Below, piece by piece: positions 9,721 to 18,629 of a DNA stretch of 64,000 nucleotides. The position numbers were made by a program, and so were the translations under genes. The stretch is from an uncultured Treponema sp. (GTDB lineage: Bacteria; Spirochaetota; Spirochaetia; Treponematales; Treponemataceae). The stretch lies in NCBI GenBank assembly GCA_910584475.1, contig CAJUBD010000010.1, forward strand, positions 62,001-126,000, in the 5' to 3' direction. The notes below the pieces were generated by a model. The model saw only the letters and a list, made by a program, of their open reading frames with translations, did not search any database and had not been told where the DNA came from. Position 1 is the first letter of the stretch. Every line of letters begins with the position of its first letter.

Positions 9721-10272
9721 ATGAAAGGTGATTTGCTTTTGATTATCGACATGCAAAATGTATATACACATGGCGCGAAATGGGAATGTCGCGATATGGC
9801 TGGCGCGGCGCAAAATATTCTGCGTCTAGCGCAAAGCGAAATATTTGACGAAGTAATTCTCACGAAATTCATCGCGGACGAAAATGCCAAGGGGGTTTGG
9901 AAAAATTACAACACGGAAAACGCCGCCGTGAATGCTGACTCTTGGTCAAACGCTTTGATGCCGGAACTAGAGCCGCTCGCGAAAAAATTTCCTGTCATCG
10001 AAAAAAGCAAATATTCTTCACTGAAAAACGAGCAAGTTTTGGCAGCGTGCGAAAAGGCGCGACGAGTTTTTGTTACAGGAGTCGTGGCGGAATGTTGCGT
10101 GCTTTTTACTGCGTTTGATTTGATTGACGCGGGCATTTATACTGTATATGTGACAGACGCGGTTTCTGGCTTGAACAAAGCGAAAGAACGCGCCGCCGAA
10201 TTGACTTTGGAAGGACTTTCGCCGCTGCATGTTCGTCTGATGACGACAGACGAAATCTTGGAAGAAAAATAA
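9721..10272 (+). CDS. Isochorismatase-family cysteine hydrolase
   Basis: Translation should start at the ATG at 9721, ten bases after GGGAG; the open frame extends upstream through repeat DNA but without homology. The 183-residue protein has the family triad: D10 in LLIIDMQNVY, K97 in EKSKYSS and C126 in VTGVVAECCVLFTA. Members hydrolyse amides such as nicotinamide or N-carbamoylsarcosine, or isochorismate. The early DMQN and the short length resemble the nicotinamidase-like branch, and the gene lies 235 bases downstream of a NAD-consuming sirtuin, so recycling of nicotinamide is a reasonable but unproved guess. Confidence 0.85.
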   Translation: MKGDLLLIIDMQNVYTHGAKWECRDMAGAAQNILRLAQSEIFDEVILTKFIADENAKGVWKNYNTENAAVNADSWSNALMPELEPLAKKFPVIEKSKYSSLKNEQVLAACEKARRVFVTGVVAECCVLFTAFDLIDAGIYTVYVTDAVSGLNKAKERAAELTLEGLSPLHVRLMTTDEILEEK

Positions 10273-10275
10273 ACT

Positions 10276-11172
10276 TTAAAAAAATGAATTGCAGAAATTT
10301 TTTACGCCTTGTTCGCCACTTCTGCAAAACGCCGAAATCAGCGGACGACCAAGCAGGATTTGTTCTGCGCCCAAAGCCGCCGCCGCAATCGCGTCTTGCT
10401 TCGTGCGGATTCCGCCGTCCACCCAAACTTGTCCGCAATGCTTTTTCAAAAACGCGAAATTGTTTTGCAAGAATTCCGCCGTGCTTCCGATTTCCGTTTC
10501 CACGCGCCCGCCGTGGTTTGAAACAAGCGCGACATCTGGATGCAATTCTTCCACCAAGCGCAAATCTTCTTTTGTAAAAACGCCTTTTAACACAAACGGA
10601 ATTTTTGCCGCGAGTTGTAACTCTCGAAGTTGCGACGCAGATTTTTTTTCAAGATGCGCTTTGCCGCGCATCGTTGCGATGTTGTATGCGTCAATGTCAA
10701 CGCCGAAAAATTCCGCGATGTCCGCCGCCCATTCAATTCTTTCGAATAAATTTTCCTGCGGATAAGGTTTGAGAAAAACTGCCGCGCGTTGAGACGCGAG
10801 CGCGCGAACGGCATTTATTCCGAAAAGTAACTTTTGGTCAGGAACACCGTCGCCAATGCTCAAGGCAATTTTCGCTTGAGCGCAAGATTTCAAAAATGGG
10901 GCGTAAAAACTTTCTTCGTCATGCCAACCGATATTTTCTACCGCGCCCGTAATCGGCGCAAGTCGGAAAAATTTCGCGCCTGCTTCATTCAATTTTGATT
11001 CGGCATTTTGAATTTGTGTTGAATTCAAATTGGAAAAAATTTTCTTCCAAGCGGCGCAATTGAGGATGTTGTTTTTTCCGCCTAAAACTCCGCCCATTCC
11101 GGGAAGCTCGCCCGAACAGGCAAGCCCCGAACATTCAGCGCAAAATCTACATTTGAAATTTTCAGTCGCCAA
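10276..11172 (-). CDS. FMN-dependent alpha-hydroxy-acid oxidase/dehydrogenase-like protein
   Basis: The 298-residue TIM-barrel protein ends with the family's FMN and catalytic signatures: VSNHGGRV (catalytic histidine and arginine), VWVDGGIRTKQDAIAAAALG and QILLGRPLI. It is shorter than classical lactate oxidases (about 360) because the N-terminus is replaced by a cysteine cluster, CRFCAECSGLACSG, then ELPGMGG. Homologues of this short, cysteine-rich type occur in anaerobes; the cysteines could bind metal or an iron-sulfur centre. It overlaps the 3' end of the phosphofructokinase gene by 11 bases, so the two are co-transcribed. Substrate unknown. Confidence 0.8.
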   Translation of the reverse strand: MATENFKCRFCAECSGLACSGELPGMGGVLGGKNNILNCAAWKKIFSNLNSTQIQNAESKLNEAGAKFFRLAPITGAVENIGWHDEESFYAPFLKSCAQAKIALSIGDGVPDQKLLFGINAVRALASQRAAVFLKPYPQENLFERIEWAADIAEFFGVDIDAYNIATMRGKAHLEKKSASQLRELQLAAKIPFVLKGVFTKEDLRLVEELHPDVALVSNHGGRVETEIGSTAEFLQNNFAFLKKHCGQVWVDGGIRTKQDAIAAAALGAEQILLGRPLISAFCRSGEQGVKNFCNSFF

Positions 11173-12247
11173 AAGACATTCCTAAATTGCGACCTGCCAA
11201 AAGCATCGGATGATCGAGCGGAACGTTTTTCACTTTGCCCGCAACATCTTTGAGCGGAACGGCAGCAATCTTATTGTTTTGGAGCGCGACCAAATTTCCG
11301 AATTTTTCTTTCGCCAGAAAATCCGCCGCCGCCACTCCGTATTGACTTGCCAAAACGCGGTCGTAGGGCGAAGGAGTTCCTCCGCGCTGCAAGTATCCCA
11401 AAACCGTTACGCGTGATTCCAATTTTGTGACCGCTTCCAATTCCTGCGCCACACGATACGCGATGGAATAAGGCATTCCTGCTCGGCTTTTTTTGAAAGT
11501 CTTTTTGTCAAGTTTGGCTTCATCTTTAGAAAGCGCACCTTCCGCAACAACTACGATAGAAAATTCTTTGCCGGCTTCTTTTCGAGCCATCACGCTTTCA
11601 GCCACTTTTTCGATGTCGTAAGGAATTTCAGGAAGAAGAATCACATCGCCACCGCCTGCGATTCCAGAATAAAGTCCAAGCCAGCCCGCCTTGTGCCCCA
11701 TCACTTCGATGACCATAAGGCGGCTGTGGCTATGCGCCGTAGTGTGAATTCTGTCGATGGCTTCGGTGGCGACATCAAGCGCGGTGTGGAAGCCAAACGT
11801 CATATCAGTAAGAACAATGTCGTTGTCGATTGTCTTGGGAAGCCCGACTACGTTCAGCCCTTCATCGGCAAGAAGACTTGCCGTGGTGTTCGTACCGTTT
11901 CCGCCCAAACAGACGAGCGCATCCAATCCCAATTTTTTATAATTCTTTTTGATTGCTTCAACAGGCATAAGGCCGGTTTCCGCGTTCGGCTCTTTCGCCT
12001 TGAACGGCTTTTCACGGCTTGTTCCCAAAAGCGTTCCGCCGAGCGTTAAGATTCCCGACAAATCTTTTGAAGTGAGCGGCACGAAATTTCCTTGCACCAG
12101 CCCGCGATAGCCATTCTTGATCCCGATGAATTCCATCCCATAATGAATCATACCCGCGCGGCAAACTCCGCGAATTGCCGCGTTCAATCCCGGGGCATCG
12201 CCCCCGCTGGTGAGAATGCCCACCTTTTTTACAGAAGTCTTGCTCAT
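11162..12247 (-). CDS. pfkA: 6-phosphofructokinase, ATP-type group X
   Basis: The start is the ATG at 12247 (MSKTSVKKVGILTSGGDAPG); a longer frame from 12310 would run through the promoter. The 361-residue enzyme phosphorylates fructose 6-phosphate in glycolysis. It shows TSGGDAPGLNAAIRG (nucleotide loop), CLGGNGTNTTAS and the catalytic PKTIDNDI. The glycine in GGNGT is the residue typical of ATP use, while lysine in PKTIDND is shared with pyrophosphate enzymes; this mix is known from group X enzymes that use ATP. The MVIEVMGHKAGWL and ESRVTVLGYLQRGG substrate loops are present. The downstream oxidase gene overlaps its end. Confidence 0.93.
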   Translation of the reverse strand: MSKTSVKKVGILTSGGDAPGLNAAIRGVCRAGMIHYGMEFIGIKNGYRGLVQGNFVPLTSKDLSGILTLGGTLLGTSREKPFKAKEPNAETGLMPVEAIKKNYKKLGLDALVCLGGNGTNTTASLLADEGLNVVGLPKTIDNDIVLTDMTFGFHTALDVATEAIDRIHTTAHSHSRLMVIEVMGHKAGWLGLYSGIAGGGDVILLPEIPYDIEKVAESVMARKEAGKEFSIVVVAEGALSKDEAKLDKKTFKKSRAGMPYSIAYRVAQELEAVTKLESRVTVLGYLQRGGTPSPYDRVLASQYGVAAADFLAKEKFGNLVALQNNKIAAVPLKDVAGKVKNVPLDHPMLLAGRNLGMSFGD

Positions 12248-12254
12248 AGAAATT

Positions 12255-12283
12255 ATTGTATCACAATAATGAAGATAAAACAA
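12255..12283 (-). promoter_or_regulatory. Promoter of pfkA, apparently leaderless
   Basis: Read on the minus strand: TTGTTT (12283-12278), a 17-base spacer, and TACAAT (12260-12255). Only seven bases separate the -10 box from the ATG, and no Shine-Dalgarno is present, so transcription should begin at or within a base or two of the start codon. Confidence 0.65.
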
Positions 12284-12347
12284 TATTTTTTTTGTAAAAA
12301 TTCTTTTCATTTTTCCGATAATAAAAGAGCAACTGAAAAGGGGATTT

Positions 12348-15134
12348 ATGAAAAACGATATTTTAAGAAAAGCGGCAAGCGCGCTTTTGTTCGCGCTCGC
12401 GGCATTTTTCTCAATTGCGCTTGTAATGAAATTCTTTAGTTTCGGCGCATATACAGGTTTTGCAGGATTTCTCTGGAATATAGGAAACAGCGTTTCTTCC
12501 GCTTATGGATTTTGCAGCGTTTTTATTCCGCTGTTTTTGTTTGCGGCGGCGATGCTTGAAATTTCCAATCAACGCAGTTTTAAAAAATGCGTCTATATCA
12601 GCTTTAGTATCGTGCCTTTTTTTACTGCTGTAGTTATAGAAAAAATTTATTGCAATTTGACGCTTGGCCTTGAAGGATTTCCGCTGTTCAAAGCGTTCCA
12701 ACTTTTGCTTTGCATTGTATCGGCGATACTTGTCATGGCAATCGAATATCTTTTGGCAGGAATTATTGCCGAACGTTTTCTTTTTGGCATAATCGGAAAC
12801 AAGTCGAAAATGGAAATCAATTCTTTGAAAGAGGATTTTTCGTTTAAAAGCGAATCAGAATTAGAAGAAGCTTATGACAATGCGGAAAATGAAAATGACG
12901 AAATTTCAAATTCTGAAAAAGAAAGTCAAGATGAAAATTCAATTTCAAGCGAAGGGCAAGAGACTTCGCCAGCGCAAGAAATTTTCGAGAACGAACTTTC
13001 GGAAACCAGCAAAAAATATTTGCATGAATTTGACGATTTGGTTTTGACGAGCGCGATGGAAAACAATGATGGCATTCTTGATTCGAAAAATTTCGATGAC
13101 GAGAAAACGCTTGAATTGATTCAAATTTCAAAAGCCACAAAAGTCGCCGTTCGTGACATTAATGTCGACACAATTGAAAGTGACGAAGATTTCGATGCGG
13201 ACGATTATCCGAATTACGATGAATCCGAGGCGGAAAATTTCGAAGACGATTACGGTTACAATGCGCTTGACGAAGAAGAAAATGATTTTGAATTTATGCA
13301 ATCTGAAGATGAATTGCAGGAAGAAAATTTCGCAGAATATGAAATCGAAGAAAATGCGATTGGCGAAGAAGAAATCGACGGAAACGAATTTGAAATTTCC
13401 GAAGAAGAAAATGATTCTGATGAAACGGTAACAGAAAAAATTGAAGAAAAAAAAACTAAAGAAGACGCGCCTCCTTTTCCTTTGATAGAAATTTCAACTG
13501 AAGAAAATGCCGCGAAAGGAAAAACAGAAAACTTTTCTGCTGCCGATGATGAGGATGATTTTGATGGAGCGACGAAAATAGATTCTTCGGAAGTTGTCAG
13601 AACTTTTGATGCGGTCGCCGAAAATTCCGCGCCGAAAAATTCGTCTGTAAAAATTGAAAAGACAGGAAAAGGCGTTTCTCCGATTTTGCCAAAAATCATT
13701 GATTCAAGATTTACTCGCAACGTCTATCAAATTCCTACGGAACATATTTTGGACGAATACGAGGATTCGAAATATTGGATTATTGACGAAGCCACGAGCG
13801 GCGCGAGCGAACAGTTAAAAGAAACGCTTGAAGAATTCAAAATCAGCGCGGAGGTTACTGGAATTCGAAAAGGCCCTGTCGTAACAATGTTTGAAATTTT
13901 GCCCGCGCCTGGAGTAAAGCTCAGCAAAATCGTCGCGTTGCAGGACAATATCGCGCTGCGCTTGGCGGCGAAATCCGTGCGCATTGTCGCGCCTATTCCC
14001 GGAAAACGCGCCGTGGGCATCGAAGTGCCAAACAAAGATCGCTCGATAGTTTCGTTTCGGGAAATAATTTCACAAGAAATAAGCGAGTTCAAAAAAATGG
14101 CTGTACCCGTGATTTTGGGAAAGGACATTCAAGGAGAAGCGCAAGTCATTGATTTGGCGAAAACGCCGCATTTGCTGATTGCCGGTTCGACTGGCTCTGG
14201 AAAATCAGTGTGCGTGAATTCGCTAATCCTTTCGATTTTGTACAAGCGTTCTCCGCAACAAGTGAAATTGATTTTGGTCGATCCGAAAATTGTCGAACTG
14301 AAATTGTACAACGACATTCCGCATTTGCTCACGCCCGTCATCACCGAGCCGAAACGCGCGTTGCAGTCGCTTCAATATTGTCTTTGCGAAATGGAACGAC
14401 GCTACGCTTTGCTTGACGGACTTGGAGTGCGCGACATCATCAGTTACAATCGCCGTGTGGACGAACGGCACATTGCCGCGGAAAAACTTCCATACATCGT
14501 TGTAATCATCGATGAGTTCGCGGACTTGATGGCAACTACGGGAAAAGAATTGGAATCGACAATCGCGCGTTTGTGCGCTATGAGCCGCGCCGTGGGAATC
14601 CATCTTGTGCTTGCGACACAGCGTCCTTCGATTGATGTAATCACGGGACTCATCAAGGCGAACATTCCGAGCCGAATCGCGTTCGCGGTCGCTTCGAAAG
14701 TGGACAGCCGAATCATCGTAGACCAAGTGGGAGCGGAAAAACTTCTGGGGCGTGGCGACATGCTTTTTGTGAGCGCGGCAAATCCAGTGCCAATCCGCAT
14801 TCAGGGAACTTTCGTGAACGATGACGAAGTTGAACGCGTGGTGAAGTTCGTAAAGCAATACGGATTTCCCGAATACATCGACGACGAAATTTTTGTTGAA
14901 GACGATGACGATATCGACGGTGAGCCAGGCTTATTCGACGGCGGCGACGATCCGCTTTATTCAAAAGCGTTGGACATCGTTGTGGAAGCGGGCAAGGCGA
15001 GCGCGTCATACATTCAGCGCCGGCTGAAAATCGGCTACAATCGTGCCGCGCGTTTGGTGGAAGAAATGGAAGAGCGAGGAATTGTCGGTCCTGCGAACGG
15101 AAGCAAGCCGCGAGAGATAATCCATATTCCATGA
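12348..15134 (+). CDS. ftsK: DNA translocase FtsK/SpoIIIE
   Basis: The 928-residue protein couples chromosome segregation to division. Residues 1-150 contain four membrane spans. Residues 160-460 form a very acidic, low-complexity linker rich in Glu and Asp. The motor follows, with Walker A in LLIAGSTGSGKSVCVNSLI (about residue 608) and Walker B in VVIIDEFADLM (about 717). The last 55 residues are the winged-helix gamma domain (ASYIQRRLKIGYNRAARLVE) that reads the polar KOPS/SRS sequences and activates XerCD. The start is preceded by AAAGGGGATTT. It is divergent from pfkA. The stop codon lies inside a perfect inverted repeat. Confidence 0.96.
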   Translation: MKNDILRKAASALLFALAAFFSIALVMKFFSFGAYTGFAGFLWNIGNSVSSAYGFCSVFIPLFLFAAAMLEISNQRSFKKCVYISFSIVPFFTAVVIEKIYCNLTLGLEGFPLFKAFQLLLCIVSAILVMAIEYLLAGIIAERFLFGIIGNKSKMEINSLKEDFSFKSESELEEAYDNAENENDEISNSEKESQDENSISSEGQETSPAQEIFENELSETSKKYLHEFDDLVLTSAMENNDGILDSKNFDDEKTLELIQISKATKVAVRDINVDTIESDEDFDADDYPNYDESEAENFEDDYGYNALDEEENDFEFMQSEDELQEENFAEYEIEENAIGEEEIDGNEFEISEEENDSDETVTEKIEEKKTKEDAPPFPLIEISTEENAAKGKTENFSAADDEDDFDGATKIDSSEVVRTFDAVAENSAPKNSSVKIEKTGKGVSPILPKIIDSRFTRNVYQIPTEHILDEYEDSKYWIIDEATSGASEQLKETLEEFKISAEVTGIRKGPVVTMFEILPAPGVKLSKIVALQDNIALRLAAKSVRIVAPIPGKRAVGIEVPNKDRSIVSFREIISQEISEFKKMAVPVILGKDIQGEAQVIDLAKTPHLLIAGSTGSGKSVCVNSLILSILYKRSPQQVKLILVDPKIVELKLYNDIPHLLTPVITEPKRALQSLQYCLCEMERRYALLDGLGVRDIISYNRRVDERHIAAEKLPYIVVIIDEFADLMATTGKELESTIARLCAMSRAVGIHLVLATQRPSIDVITGLIKANIPSRIAFAVASKVDSRIIVDQVGAEKLLGRGDMLFVSAANPVPIRIQGTFVNDDEVERVVKFVKQYGFPEYIDDEIFVEDDDDIDGEPGLFDGGDDPLYSKALDIVVEAGKASASYIQRRLKIGYNRAARLVEEMEERGIVGPANGSKPREIIHIP

Positions 15135-15212
15135 TAGACAATGGTGTAAAACACCATTGTCTATCATACGAGAATTTCAGTTTCCAATTAAATCTGAAAC
15201 TGAAATTTCTCG
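15131..15212. terminator. Two consecutive inverted repeats at the end of ftsK
   Basis: A perfect 17-base inverted repeat (15131-15147 and 15151-15167, loop AAA) contains the ftsK stop codon. A second, nearly perfect one follows (15169-15212; GAGAATTTCAGTTT and AAACTGAAATTTCTC). Neither is followed by a strong T-run on the plus strand, so this may be a 3'-end-protecting structure rather than a classical terminator. Confidence 0.55.
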
Positions 15213-15374
15213 CGGCGTGAAAAAGAAGTTTTTATTTGCTCGTGAAACTCGTATTTTTTGCAAGCAAAAAACCGAAAAAACTCTCCACAGTTGCGAAGCG
15301 GTGCGGAAAAGAAACTTTTCTTGTTCGCACCGCTCACATTTTTCACGGGCGAAAAAATGAAAACTCGCATATAA

Positions 15375-15407
15375 AAAAAGCCACAAACGAAACGCTTGTG
15401 GCTTTTT
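15375..15407 (-). terminator. Rho-independent terminator of the 15421-15807 lipoprotein gene
   Basis: On the minus strand AAAAAGCCACAA pairs with TTGTGGCTTTTT, followed by more T. It lies 13 bases after the lipoprotein stop codon. A further hairpin with GCGGTGCG and CGCACCGC arms lies at about 15299-15333. Confidence 0.8.
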
Positions 15408-15420
15408 CGTGGCAAAAAAT

Positions 15421-15807
15421 TTACTTCTTTGTGAAAGGAGCCGAAAGGCCGATTTCGTCGGAAGAAACTAACGTAAGTTTTTCACTTGCAATTTTCGCAT
15501 CCTGCTCCTTGGGGTTTTCAACGGCTTGCAAACTCTTTTCATCCATTATGTGCGTAATGGTCACCTTAATCGTGCCGTCCCTTGTGGTGTCTCCAGTATA
15601 CGTTCCTTTGGCAACCGTTCCTAATTCACCCATCGTAACATTGAACGAACCGTCGTCAAGAAACTTGAGTACCATCGCTTCTGCGCCCTCTCCAGCATTC
15701 CAAGTTGTAACTACGCTCGGTTCATCGTCATCACTGCTGCACGCGACAAAAGTCAATGCCAACATCATTGCCGCCAAAAAAGCGGAAACCTTCAAAAGCT
15801 TTTTCAT
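15421..15807 (-). CDS. Small lipoprotein of unknown function
   Basis: The 128-residue product begins MKKLLKVSAFLAAMMLALTFVAC; the cysteine at 23 in LTFVAC is a spirochaetal-type lipobox, followed by acidic SSDDDE, which suggests export and lipid anchoring. The mature part (about 105 residues) is beta-rich, with VLKFLDDGSFNVTMGELG and GTYTGDTTRDGTIKVTITH reading like a small lipocalin-like or DUF-type sandwich in which GTY and DGTI mark strands. GGAGG stands seven bases before the ATG and a clear terminator follows, so it is a single-gene unit. I recognise no named family. Confidence 0.8.
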   Translation of the reverse strand: MKKLLKVSAFLAAMMLALTFVACSSDDDEPSVVTTWNAGEGAEAMVLKFLDDGSFNVTMGELGTVAKGTYTGDTTRDGTIKVTITHIMDEKSLQAVENPKEQDAKIASEKLTLVSSDEIGLSAPFTKK

Positions 15808-16020
15808 AAAAGCCTCCTATTATAAATTTTGACTGCTACAATCATAAGAAATTGCATGCAATTCAATATTGATTAAAATTATAACGGGCGTTTTATTTTT
15901 AACCTTTTTTCACGGTTAGATGCATTTATACAATTTCTTTTTCTATGTATTTCTTTGAATTACGATTTTCTTTGATTGCCCCGAAAAGGTATTGACAAAA
16001 AAGAAAACGCCCGTTAAATT

Positions 16021-16182
16021 TTCGATATTTTCAGAAATTGAAATTTCTGAAAATATCGAAAACGCGATTTTGCAACGAAGTGAAAAATAGTTAGCAAGCC
16101 AAGGCTTGTGATTAAATAAGCGAGTTTCCATAGGAAGCTCAAGTTAAAATTAGCGGCAATGTTTTGACGCTGATTTTAAACA
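16021..16182. repeat. Dispersed intergenic repeat, long copy 1
   Basis: The element opens with a perfect inverted repeat (TTCGATATTTTCAGAAATT, one spacer base, then its complement, 16021-16059), continues ACGCGATTTTGCAACGAAG, TTAGCAAGCCAAGGCTTG and ATTAAATAAGCGAGTTT, and ends in a hairpin AAAATTAGCG ... CGCTGATTTT (about 16147-16178). The order matches the copy at 25064-25240. Nothing else is visible in 15808-16020 except AT-rich sequence. Confidence 0.75.
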
Positions 16183-16212
16183 TTGACTTTTTCCATAAAA
16201 CCCTGCTATAAT
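16183..16212 (+). promoter_or_regulatory. Promoter of the GH5 gene, apparently leaderless
   Basis: TTGACT (16183-16188), an 18-base spacer and TATAAT (16207-16212) stand six bases before the ATG at 16219, which has no Shine-Dalgarno. The predicted transcription start coincides with the start codon. Confidence 0.65.
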
Positions 16213-16218
16213 TTTTAT

Positions 16219-17438
16219 ATGAAAAAAATTTACATTCCGATATTTTTTATTTTTTGTGCGCTTTTCTCTTTTTCCTGCGATGCCGGTGACGGTAGCGCTA
16301 ATGGTGGCGACAGCGTTGATGATGGGGGGGGCTTTTTCCTTCCGTTACTGTCGAAGGAAAAACCGCGATGCAAATCGTGCAGGCAATGGGCGCGGGTTGG
16401 AATTTAGGAAACACGCTTGATGCGTGCGATGAAAACTCGGGTAAACATCAAGGGCTTGAAACGGAAACTTCATGGGGAATGCCAAAGACCACGAAGAAAA
16501 CAATTGACACAGTGGCGGCCGCAGGTTTCACATCAATTCGCATTCCAGTTTCATGGCACAATCATTTGACAAACGGAAAAATTGATGTCGCATGGATGGC
16601 GCGAGTAAAGGAAATAGTAGATTGGGCTTTGGCGGACGATTTGTATGTGGTTGTAAACATCCATCACGACACATGGAACGACTCGGGCGATTTTTGGGGC
16701 TATTATCCCGACAACGCGCACAAAGCAAAATCAATCGAATATGTTAAAAATATTTGGCAGCAAGTAGCAAGAGAATTTGCATCTTATGACCAGCGTCTGA
16801 TTTTTGAAACGCTGAATGAGCCTCGTTTGCGCAATACGTCCCACGAATGGTGGTGCGGTGCCTTTCTGCAAGATGACAATTGTGCGCAGTGTGCCGAAGC
16901 TGTTCAAGTCGTAAACGAATTGAACAAAGTCGCGCTTGAGACAATTCGCACCGCGGGCGGAAAGAATTCCACGCGTCTTGTAATCGTGCCGTCCTATGTG
17001 GCATCGCCGGATTACGCTTTCAAAGATTCTTTTACAGTTCCAAACGATTCGGCGAATATGATCGCGCTTTCTACACATATGTACACGCCAAACAAGTTTG
17101 CGATGGAAGCTCCTGGCGAAAAAATTTTTTCGGAACAGCACAAAAACGACTTGAATTATTATTTTGATGAATTGAATAAAAAGTTCGTTACAAATGGCAT
17201 TCCAGTTTTCATCGGAGAATATGGCGCGACAAACAAAAACAACAAGGACGAGCGCATAAAGTGGGTCAAATTTTTCGTTGAAAACGCGAGAGAAAAAAGG
17301 ATGTCGCCCTGCCTTTGGGACAACAACAACTACGATGTTTCAAATGGCGACTACGAAGAAAAATTCGGCTATTTGAACAGAAAAACACTCGCTTGGTACG
17401 ACAAAGATTTTATCGATGCGATAATGTCTTCAAAATGA
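16219..17438 (+). pseudogene. GH5 cellulase lipoprotein, frame-disrupted at a poly-G tract (possible phase variation)
   Basis: The reading frame from 16219 encodes a lipoprotein signal (MKKIYIPIFFIFCALFSFSC) and an acidic-glycine linker, then meets eight consecutive G residues (16324-16331) and leaves frame, stopping at 16407. The -1 frame from the same tract continues without a break as LFPSVTVEGKTAMQIVQAMG, AGWNLGNTLDA and a full GH5 domain to 17438, with the acid/base glutamate in ETLNEPRL and the nucleophile in PVFIGEYGA. GH5 enzymes cleave beta-1,4-glucans. One additional G restores a 407-residue enzyme. This is either a slippage-controlled on/off switch in the off state, a real mutation, or a sequencing error. 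Confidence 0.8.
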
Positions 17439-17615
17439 AGCTATAATCAAGAAACTTTGGACAACATTTCGCTGGCCAAAGTTTTTAAAAGCGGATAAAG
17501 TTTCGACCCTTTTCGCTTTTAAAAACACAACTTCGCAGTAAAACAAAAAATTGCGATGGATAATCGAGTTTGTGCCAACAAACTTGATTTAAAATCAGTG
17601 GCGCGAATCAGTCGA
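17439..17615. repeat. Intergenic repeat material
   Basis: This convergent gap contains AACTTCGCAGTAAAACAAAAAATTGCGAT-type and ATCGAGTTTGTGCC elements related to the copies at 43525-43590, plus TTTAAAATCAGTGGCGCG, a degenerate arm of the hairpin element. No clear terminator is visible. Confidence 0.45.
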
Positions 17616-18629
17616 TTATTTTAAATATTCCTCAAAAAGCGGCGAAGATTTTACGAATTCCTCGGCTGCGATTTCGTAGTCCGCCCAAGTGGAAAGAAAG
17701 CATTTTTGCGCGCCTGGAAAAAAAATCAAATCGGTCGGAATTACATAATTATAGTCGATTTCTTTTTCGATGAAAAAGTCGCGCACATTTTGAACCGTGT
17801 TCGCAAGAACGTAAGCGATATACGATGAGCAGACGAATTTAAATCTTTCTTCTTCAGTAGGATCGACATAGCCATTTTTAGAAGGAATGCCTCCGAAGCT
17901 TCGCGCCTCGGCATTTTTTTGACTTTTGCGCTTGACGCCCCAAAATCCTAGCGGAAGATTTTTAGGAATGAAATACTTTACTTTTGCCTCGGCGTAATCG
18001 CGCTCCAAAAATTTTTTCGTGGCCTCGTATTCTTCAGCGGAAACTTTTATGGCGAGCGTCATTTGCAAGGATTTGTATTTGTCGCACATTTTCATATATA
18101 TGTTCGTTTCGGTGTTCAAGCAAGATTCGTGTTTCAAATCCTGCGGCTTGTAACGAGTAAGTCCATAGAAATCATCGTGCAAGTCGAAGCCAATCGCAGT
18201 GTGGCTGAAATCATAATCCGACGGATCAACGGAAGCAATTAGACCTTTCAAAATATTTACACCGCTCAACTTGTTTTTGTAATTCGGAAAATACAAGCGC
18301 AGAAAAATGAATTTTTCGCCTTCTGAAAATTCGTCTTTAAAATCCGTGTCATATATTTTGAAAACTTCGTCATGCGCGTTTATCTCAAGACCGTCAGAAA
18401 GAATTTGCGTTTGGTCATCGGCGAATTTTGTGGAACGGCATCCGCCGAGCGCAAAGAGAAAAATTGCCGAAACCGCAACGATGAAAAAATTCTTTGCGCC
18501 AAAGATTTTGCAAAATTCCAAATTACGGAAAAAACACGCGCGATGCACAATCTCACGTGTAGAACGAAACTCCTTGTCATTGTGACCGAGCAGAGAAATC
18601 CTTTTTTTAATATTTCCAAAAGCATCCAT
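17616..18629 (-). CDS. Lipoprotein with permuted papain-like (YiiX/YaeF-type NlpC/P60) hydrolase features
   Basis: The frame is 337 codons. A hydrophobic segment ending FLFALGGC (lipobox cysteine near residue 64) is followed by a 270-residue mature domain. A histidine in DFSHTAIGFDLHDDFYG precedes a cysteine in FKFVCSSYIAYVLANT, the H-then-C order of the permuted NlpC/P60 superfamily (YiiX, YaeF, LRAT-like); these cleave peptide or acyl bonds. The final VIPTDLIFFPGAQKCF resembles the PxDL strand of that fold. The first 35 residues derive from DNA resembling a dispersed repeat (GTCATTGTGACCGAGC), so true translation may begin later, for instance at a TTG near 18518 (LEFCKIFGAKNFF). Substrate unknown. 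Confidence 0.6.
   Translation of the reverse strand: MDAFGNIKKRISLLGHNDKEFRSTREIVHRACFFRNLEFCKIFGAKNFFIVAVSAIFLFALGGCRSTKFADDQTQILSDGLEINAHDEVFKIYDTDFKDEFSEGEKFIFLRLYFPNYKNKLSGVNILKGLIASVDPSDYDFSHTAIGFDLHDDFYGLTRYKPQDLKHESCLNTETNIYMKMCDKYKSLQMTLAIKVSAEEYEATKKFLERDYAEAKVKYFIPKNLPLGFWGVKRKSQKNAEARSFGGIPSKNGYVDPTEEERFKFVCSSYIAYVLANTVQNVRDFFIEKEIDYNYVIPTDLIFFPGAQKCFLSTWADYEIAAEEFVKSSPLFEEYLK

Noticed and set aside
15943..16131. 62-codon minus-strand frame, similar to part of one at 25015-25233
   Set aside because: The similarity comes from the shared intergenic repeat, not from a conserved protein; both run through palindromes.
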